A stretch of DNA of 19,487 bases from Actinomycetota bacterium (GTDB taxonomy: Bacteria > Actinomycetota > Acidimicrobiia > Acidimicrobiales > Iamiaceae), in contig JAFDWI010000371.1 of the NCBI GenBank assembly GCA_018268545.1, forward strand, positions 1 to 19,487, read 5' to 3'. Both the position numbers and the translations under genes were made by a program. Below the pieces are notes generated by a model that made no database searches, was not told the DNA's origin, and saw only the letters and a list, made by a program, of their open reading frames with translations. Of the stretch, positions 14,858 through 19,487 are shown one piece after another (within the stretch, counting starts at the first letter, position 1; every line of letters starts with the position of its first letter).

Positions 14858-15759
14858 ACGGGGATCGCGCGACCCGGCAGTTCACGATCGGGTTCGTCAC
14901 CACGGCGATCGACACCGATACCGACGGTTGGCGACGACTCGACCGGTGGTTCGGCTCGATCGAAGCAGCCGGCGCCGATGAGATCTGGCTCACCGACCAC
15001 CTGTTTGCCGGTCACCCGTGCGGTGACCCGTTCGTGCTCGCCGCGGTCGCGGCGACGGCCACGAGTCGTTGCCGGATCGGGACAGGCGTGCTCCAGCTCG
15101 CCCTACGCCGGGCCGCGGCCGTCGCAAAGGCGACGACGACCCTCCAGGCGATTTCCGGAGGTCGATTCCGATTGGGTGTGGGGGTCGGTGCCCAGCCCAC
15201 CGAATTCTCGCGTGCGCGTGTCGATTTCACGCGTCGTGGAGAGCTCGTCGACCGGATGCTCGTCGAGCTTGCCGAGTTCGGATCCGACGGCGACCTCGAC
15301 CGCGGCGATCGTTGGTTCGCGATGCGCCCGAATCCGCCGTTCGACATCTGGGTCGGTGGCACGTCACCGGCGGCGCTTCACAGGACCGCGCGATTCGCGT
15401 CCGGCTGGATTCCGCTCTTCCTCACCCCGAGGCGGCTGGCCGAAGCAAGCCGCGCGCTCGACGCCGAACTCGTCGGCGCGGGTCGTACGCCGAGCGAGGT
15501 CACCCGCTGCATGACCATCCTCGTGTGCCCCACCGACGCATCGTGGACCAGGGCCGCCGCGTTCGAATGGGTGGCTCGCCAGTTCCCCCGCGGCACCGCC
15601 GGCGTCGACCGCTACCTCGTGACCGGGTCCCTGGAACGGTGCGTTGCGGAGATCCGCGAATTCGTCGACGTCGGCGTCGACGGCATCGCGCTCCAGATCA
15701 TGCACCCGGACCCGGCACCGCGCTTCGCAGACCTCCGCGAGGCCCTGCGCGATCGCTGA
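14854..15759 (+). CDS. LLM-class flavin/F420-dependent oxidoreductase
   Basis: Luciferase-like (alpha/beta)8 barrel oxidoreductase, 301 aa. Landmarks are the N-terminal FTIGFVTTAID strand, GADEIWLTDHLFA (about 40-52) placing an acidic residue and His at the barrel mouth, TSRCRIGTGVLQLALR (70-85), TTLQAISGGRFRLGVGVG (94-111), DIWVGGTSPAAL, and the C-terminal LVTGSLERCVAEIREFVDVGVDGI common to F420-dependent members. Actinobacteria make F420 and most of their LLM proteins use it, so F420 is more likely than FMN, but this is not provable here. GTG 14854 overlaps the ketosynthase TGA as GTGA, so the two are translationally coupled and probably act on one pathway, for example reduction or oxidation of a ketosynthase product. 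Confidence 0.88.
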   Translation: MNGDRATRQFTIGFVTTAIDTDTDGWRRLDRWFGSIEAAGADEIWLTDHLFAGHPCGDPFVLAAVAATATSRCRIGTGVLQLALRRAAAVAKATTTLQAISGGRFRLGVGVGAQPTEFSRARVDFTRRGELVDRMLVELAEFGSDGDLDRGDRWFAMRPNPPFDIWVGGTSPAALHRTARFASGWIPLFLTPRRLAEASRALDAELVGAGRTPSEVTRCMTILVCPTDASWTRAAAFEWVARQFPRGTAGVDRYLVTGSLERCVAEIREFVDVGVDGIALQIMHPDPAPRFADLREALRDR

Positions 15760-15783
15760 GTCGATCGTCGCTCGGAATCCATT

Positions 15784-15831
15784 GGCGCCGGGGCGCCCCC
15801 GTCGGCAAGCGAGCAACGGCCGACCGGCGCC
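15784..15831. terminator. Nested inverted repeat between convergent genes
   Basis: GGCGCCGG (15784-15791) pairs with CCGGCGCC (15824-15831), and inside it TCGGC (15802-15806) pairs with GCCGA (15819-15823). It lies in the 88-bp gap where the LLM gene and the VWA gene converge, so it may stop both transcripts. No T-tract is present on either side. Confidence 0.4.
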
Positions 15832-15847
15832 CGCATCCGAGGCGGCG

Positions 15848-17368
15848 TCAGTCCAGTGTCTCGACGAACCGCTCGAGTTGGCGCAGGTTGCGGCACTCGT
15901 ACACGCCGTCGCAGTGCACGCCGTAGTCCGACACGATCGAGTCACCGGTGTCCCAGTAGCTACGAGGTTCGGGGTTGAGCCAGTACACGTGCCGAGCGCG
16001 GTGCTGGAGCTCCTTGACGACCCACGACTGCGACGCGTGGTAATTGTTGCGGGCGTCACCCAACAACAGCACGGTGGTCTTCGGACCGACCTGGGAACCC
16101 CAGCGTTCCTGGAACATCTCGAAGGCATGCCCGTAGTCCGAATGGCCGTCGACCCACACGACGTCGGCTTCGGTGTTGACCCGGTGGACCGCCTCGGTCA
16201 CGTCTTCGACCCCGTCGAAGAAGTCGGTCACTTCGTCGATCCCGTCGATGAACACGAACGAACGGACCTTCGAGAACTGCGAAGCGATCGCGTGCACGAG
16301 CATGAGGATGAACCGTGCGAACGACGCGACCGAGCCGGAGATGTCGGCCACGACGAAGATCTCCGGCTTGAACGGGCGAGGGTAGCGGAACTGTGGCTCG
16401 GCCGGTACGCCGCCGAAGCTCAGGGAGTGTCGGACCGTCGCCCGGAAATCGAGCGGGCCCTTGCGACCGTGGCGACGCTTACGGGCGAGACGGACCGCCA
16501 GGCGCCTTGCGAGCGGTTGCAACGCCTTGCGGATCAGGTCCATCTCTTCACGCGAAGCGTGCATGAAGTCGACGTCTTCGGGGAGCGGCTTGCGCAACGT
16601 CTTCGCCATCGCGTCGATGCCGCGATCCGCGACGAGCCGACGGCGGATTTCGGCCTCGATCTCCTTCTTGAGCGCATCGATACGTGCTTGGAATTCGTCG
16701 CGGGTGAGGCGTTCCTCGAGCGCGGAGCGTTCCTCGCCACCTTGTGCCGATTCCATCAGGCGGTCCATCACGGCGTCGAGGTCGAGGTTCCGCAGTGTCC
16801 GGTACAGGTAGTAGGTCCCACCGACCGGGCGTCCCGGCTCCATGCCGGCGAACCGGCGGACCGACTGGCGGGCGATCGCCCGCAGCATCGTGTCGTCGCC
16901 CTTGAGCAACGCCCGATAGAGCATCTCGGCGAGTTGCTCGGCCGACAGCGGTTCGCCCGACCCACCCTGGCCCTTGCCCTCGCCCTGTCCCTGGCCGTTC
17001 TCCCCGAGCATCTCGTCGACGAGCTCGTCGAGTTCGTGTGCGTCGTCGTCGTCGATCTGCCACGCCGAGCCGCGCAACGAGAAGTAGACCTCGAACACGG
17101 TCTCGAAACTCCGCCAGTGAGCGTGGTTCTTCACCAACGTCGCGGCGAGCGCGTACTTGAAGGTCTCGCGGTCCCCGACCGGAATCTGCTCGACCGCGCG
17201 CATCGCGTCGATCGACTCGGTGAGGCTCACCGGTAATCCGGCGTCACGCAACTCCGTGATGAACCCGGTGAGCAGCTCGAAGATCGGCCGACCGTCGACG
17301 AGGGTCGCGACGGCGCCCGACGACGCCGCGTCAGAAGGGGCCGCCGGATCGACGGTTCCGTCGGACAC
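15848..17368 (-). CDS. VWA domain protein, CoxE-like, partner of MoxR ATPase
   Basis: 506-aa cytoplasmic protein. Residues about 26-110 form a helical region, 123-139 a Gly/Gln/Glu linker, about 210-250 a charged helical stretch, and 336-506 a von Willebrand A domain with the MIDAS motif DISGS (342-346), a further Asp in GHSDYG (D411) and one in LLGDARNN (D438). In the CoxE family such proteins work with MoxR-type AAA+ ATPases in assembling or activating metal enzymes; CoxE acts with CoxD on CO dehydrogenase. No coxL, coxM, coxS or other cofactor enzyme is in this window, so the client is unknown. GTG 17368 lies 7 nt after the AAA+ gene stop, so the two form an operon. The intact MIDAS argues for metal-dependent partner binding. 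Confidence 0.88.
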   Translation of the reverse strand: MSDGTVDPAAPSDAASSGAVATLVDGRPIFELLTGFITELRDAGLPVSLTESIDAMRAVEQIPVGDRETFKYALAATLVKNHAHWRSFETVFEVYFSLRGSAWQIDDDDAHELDELVDEMLGENGQGQGEGKGQGGSGEPLSAEQLAEMLYRALLKGDDTMLRAIARQSVRRFAGMEPGRPVGGTYYLYRTLRNLDLDAVMDRLMESAQGGEERSALEERLTRDEFQARIDALKKEIEAEIRRRLVADRGIDAMAKTLRKPLPEDVDFMHASREEMDLIRKALQPLARRLAVRLARKRRHGRKGPLDFRATVRHSLSFGGVPAEPQFRYPRPFKPEIFVVADISGSVASFARFILMLVHAIASQFSKVRSFVFIDGIDEVTDFFDGVEDVTEAVHRVNTEADVVWVDGHSDYGHAFEMFQERWGSQVGPKTTVLLLGDARNNYHASQSWVVKELQHRARHVYWLNPEPRSYWDTGDSIVSDYGVHCDGVYECRNLRQLERFVETLD

Positions 17369-17375
17369 GCGCGAC

Positions 17376-18281
17376 TCAGCGTCGTCCGACGCCCGGCGCC
17401 CCGACCGACGGCCGGTTTGCGACCAGTTCCTTGACGGCCTTCGCGATGTCGGACTGGTACTTGAGCAACACGTTCGCGGTGCCTGCCGCCGTCTCCTCGT
17501 CCACGTGGTCGACGCCGAGGAGCACCAACGTCCGTGCCCAGTCGAGCGTTTCGGACACCGATGGCGACTTCTTCAGCTCGAGAGATCGGATCGAGCGGAC
17601 GATCCGCGTGATCTCATCCGCGAGCGTCTCGGTGATCTCGGGGACCTTCGTGAGGATGATCTGCTTCTCACGCTCCATGTCCGGGTAGTCGATGTGCAGG
17701 AACAGACAGCGACGCTTCAGGGCCTCGGACAGCTCGCGGGTGTTGTTCGAGGTGAGGAACACCATCGGGATCTGCCTCGCCGTGATCGTTCCGAGTTCCG
17801 GAATCGAAACCTGGTACTCGGAAAGGATCTCGAGCAGCAGTGCCTCGGTCTCGACCTCGACACGGTCGACCTCGTCGATCAACAGCACGACCGGGTCGTC
17901 TGCGCGGATCGCCTCGAGCAACGGCCGGGTCAGGAGAAAATCATCGGAGAAGATGTCGGTCTCGACATCAGCCCAGACGTTCCCCTCGTTGCGCTCGGCC
18001 TGGATGCGCAACAGCTGCTTCTTGTAGTTCCATTCGTACAGCGCCTTCGCCTCGTCGAGGCCCTCGTAGCACTGGAGTCGGATCAACCGTGCACCGGTCA
18101 TCTCGGCGACCGACTTGGCGAGCTGGGTCTTGCCGGTTCCGGCCGGGCCTTCGACGAGGATCGGCTTGCCGAGCCGATCGGCGAGGTACACGATGCCCGC
18201 GATGGACTCATCCGCGAGGTAGTCGACCTTGCTCAGTGCGTCGGTGACGCCGGGAACGGATTCGAATCTCGGTTCGGCCAT
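17376..18281 (-). CDS. MoxR-type AAA+ ATPase (CoxD-like)
   Basis: ATP-driven remodelling chaperone, 301 aa. It shows Walker A GPAGTGKT (45-52), Walker B VVLLIDEVDR (131-140), sensor 1 in FLTSNN (175-180) and an arginine-finger region ALKRRC (187-192), with the MoxR-type insert segment around ADVETDIFSDDFLLTRPLL. Length is normal for the family. It is expected to assemble as a hexamer and to act with the VWA protein encoded 7 nt downstream. The ATG at 18281 directly starts MAEPRFESVPGV; no Shine-Dalgarno precedes it, but TACCGT lies 6 nt upstream, suggesting a leaderless mRNA. A perfect inverted repeat lies just beyond, giving this operon a likely regulated promoter. Confidence 0.92.
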   Translation of the reverse strand: MAEPRFESVPGVTDALSKVDYLADESIAGIVYLADRLGKPILVEGPAGTGKTQLAKSVAEMTGARLIRLQCYEGLDEAKALYEWNYKKQLLRIQAERNEGNVWADVETDIFSDDFLLTRPLLEAIRADDPVVLLIDEVDRVEVETEALLLEILSEYQVSIPELGTITARQIPMVFLTSNNTRELSEALKRRCLFLHIDYPDMEREKQIILTKVPEITETLADEITRIVRSIRSLELKKSPSVSETLDWARTLVLLGVDHVDEETAAGTANVLLKYQSDIAKAVKELVANRPSVGAPGVGRR

Positions 18282-18287
18282 GTCGCA

Positions 18288-18318
18288 ACGGTATCGGCCG
18301 GATTGACCGCGGGGTCAA
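18288..18318 (-). promoter_or_regulatory. Putative promoter of the moxR/VWA operon
   Basis: On the minus strand TTGACC (plus-strand 18313-18318) is a near-consensus -35, followed after 19 nt by TACCGT (plus-strand 18288-18293) as a TAnnnT -10, which ends 6 nt before the ATG. The 19-nt spacer is slightly long, as in many promoters that need an activator. Confidence 0.45.
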
Positions 18319-18323
18319 TCCGG
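18298..18323. repeat. Perfect 11-bp inverted repeat with 4-nt spacer (operator or terminator)
   Basis: CCGGATTGACC (18298-18308), spacer GCGG, GGTCAATCCGG (18313-18323). The arms match without error. It lies 21 nt downstream of the proA stop and 16 nt upstream of the moxR start. As DNA it covers the putative -35 and spacer of the moxR promoter, like a dimeric regulator site; as RNA it would form a strong hairpin after proA, but no T-tract follows on the minus strand. Confidence 0.7.
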
Positions 18324-18344
18324 ATGCGCCCGAGCGCGAGCCGA

Positions 18345-19487
18345 TCAGCAGGCGTCGGGCGTCGGGGGCACATCACCCCGGGTCTGGCCCGTTCCGTGGA
18401 CCACGAACTTCGCGGTCGTGAGCTGTGTAAGTCCCATCGGCCCACGTGCATGGAGCTTCTGGGTGGAGATCCCGATCTCGGCACCGAACCCGAATTCCGA
18501 TCCATCCACGAATCGCGTCGACGCGTTGACCAACACCGCGGCTGCATCGACCTCGCGGGTGAATCGCTCGGCCGCCACGAGATCGCCGGTCACGATCGCC
18601 TCGGAGTGCCCACTGCTGTAGCGGGTGATGTGGTCGATCGCGTCGTCGAGCGAGTCGACGACGCGCACCGCCAGCTTCAGGTCGAGGAACTCGGTCGCCC
18701 AGTCCTCCTCGGATGCGGGCATCGCCCCTGGCAGGTCGGCAACCGCCCGTTCGTCGCCGACGACCTCGACGCCGTCGATGCGTGGTGCGAGCGACGCCAG
18801 GAACTCCTCGGCCACCGCCGCGTGCACGAGCAGCGTCTCGGCGGCGTTGCACACCGACGGGCGCTGCATCTTGGCGTTGACCACGATGCGCGCCGCCATG
18901 TCGAGGTCGGCCGCGGCATCGACGTAGACATGGCAATTGCCGTCCCCGTCGATCACGGTCGGCACGGTCGCATGCTCGAGGATCGACGCGATCAACGAGG
19001 GCCCACCGCGCGGGATCAACACGTCGATCGAGTCGCGCAACTGCATGAACGCCACAGCAGCTTCACGGCTCGTGTCCGTGACCAACACGAGCGCATCGGC
19101 GGGCAGACCTGCCGCGGTGTACGCGCCGCGCAACACCTCGGCGATGGCCGTGTTCGAGTCGATCGCGCCCGACGAGCCTCGCAGAAAAGCGACATTGCCC
19201 GACTTGAGACAGAGCCCTGCGGCATCGGAGGTGACGTTCGGGCGGTTCTCGTAGATGATCGCGACGACCCCCAAGGGCACCCGGACACGTTCGATCCGCA
19301 ACCCGTTCGGCCGAACCCAACCGTCCACGACATCCCCCACCGGGTCCGGGAGTCCGGCAACCTGACGCAGACCGTCGGCCATCGAAGCGATCCGGCCGAC
19401 ATCGAGGCGCAGGCGGTCGATGACGGTCGCGGAAACCCCGTCGGCCTCGGCACGGGCCACGTCCGCGGCGTTCGCCGCGAGCACCTC
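18345..19487 (-). CDS. proA: Gamma-glutamyl phosphate reductase ProA, 5' truncated by window
   Basis: Reduces gamma-glutamyl phosphate to glutamate 5-semialdehyde with NADPH in proline biosynthesis. About 380 residues are in view; the frame is still open at the window edge (reading E-V-L-A-A-N), and roughly 30-40 N-terminal residues are missing compared with the usual length of about 415, so the GTG at 19484 is internal. Landmarks are RLRLDVGRIASMADGLRQVA, LPDPVG, PLGVVAIIYENRPNVTSDAA, LKSGNVAFLRG, and the catalytic Cys in QRPSVCNAAETLL (nt 18849-18851), followed by GHSEAIVTGD, VNASTRFVDGSEFGFGAEIG and the C-terminal GPMGLTQLTTAKFVVHG. All key residues are intact. proB, and often obg, would be expected just outside the right edge. 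Confidence 0.96.
   Translation of the reverse strand, partial: EVLAANAADVARAEADGVSATVIDRLRLDVGRIASMADGLRQVAGLPDPVGDVVDGWVRPNGLRIERVRVPLGVVAIIYENRPNVTSDAAGLCLKSGNVAFLRGSSGAIDSNTAIAEVLRGAYTAAGLPADALVLVTDTSREAAVAFMQLRDSIDVLIPRGGPSLIASILEHATVPTVIDGDGNCHVYVDAAADLDMAARIVVNAKMQRPSVCNAAETLLVHAAVAEEFLASLAPRIDGVEVVGDERAVADLPGAMPASEEDWATEFLDLKLAVRVVDSLDDAIDHITRYSSGHSEAIVTGDLVAAERFTREVDAAAVLVNASTRFVDGSEFGFGAEIGISTQKLHARGPMGLTQLTTAKFVVHGTGQTRGDVPPTPDAC

Noticed and set aside
15644..17236. 530-codon plus-strand open frame opposite the VWA gene
   Set aside because: The VWA protein on the other strand has clear domains and a MIDAS motif; this frame has no recognisable domain or ribosome binding site.
1..19487. 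tRNA, rRNA, CRISPR arrays, toxin-antitoxin or phage genes
   Set aside because: I found no cloverleaf, rRNA-like segment, spaced direct repeats or recognisable defence or phage proteins on reading both strands, though a covariance-model search was not possible here.

Overview
The window is high-GC, densely packed DNA with frequent 4-base gene overlaps and GTG/TTG starts. The gene content (class II DAHP synthase, an F420-type luciferase-like oxidoreductase, a LytR_C protein between nadD and rsfS, MoxR/VWA pair) points to an actinobacterium, most likely of the Acidimicrobiia (Ilumatobacter-like). That placement is inferred from gene families and was not computed. I see no rRNA, tRNA, CRISPR array, transposase or phage gene. 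It reads as chromosomal DNA with a carbohydrate and cell-envelope bias.

Layout: (1) 3-1202 (+) is the C-terminal part of a GH36 alpha-galactosidase, converging on (2) a minus-strand run, nuoF-like gene > nadD > LytR_C protein > rsfS (5247 down to 1252), whose last three genes are joined by ATGA overlaps. (3) A divergent 97-bp gap leads to plus-strand genes: a compact sigma-70 factor (5345-6175), class II DAHP synthase (6246-7589), a membrane acyltransferase (7594-8730), a 309-bp gap holding a long inverted repeat, a GT-C-like polytopic membrane protein (9040-10698), a second acyltransferase overlapping it by 4 bp, a GH15 glucoamylase/trehalase-type hydrolase (11936-13825), a FabH-like ketosynthase (13892-14857), and an LLM-class oxidoreductase overlapping it by 4 bp. 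(4) Converging on these from the right are, on the minus strand, proA (5'-truncated at the window edge), a MoxR-type AAA+ ATPase and a CoxE-like VWA protein.

Functional reading: proA and nadD-rsfS belong to a neighbourhood (obg-proB-proA ... nadD-rsfS) that is close in many bacteria. Here both parts remain on the minus strand but are separated by about 14.5 kb of unrelated genes, so this stretch looks like an expansion or insertion inside a conserved housekeeping block. The two acyltransferases and the GT-C-like protein look like a small system that builds or acylates an exported glycan or glycolipid. The ketosynthase/LLM pair looks like a two-step lipid- or polyketide-type tailoring unit. 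The MoxR/VWA pair is a chaperone-like module whose client is not in view.

The most interesting non-coding signals are a 20-bp imperfect inverted repeat (8869-8888 with 9011-9030), paired throughout if G-U pairs are allowed, enclosing a hairpin-rich 122-nt interior just before the GT-C-like gene; a perfect 11-bp inverted repeat (18298-18323) overlapping the putative -35 of the moxR promoter; and TAnnnT motifs 6-8 nt before several start codons, suggesting leaderless transcripts.
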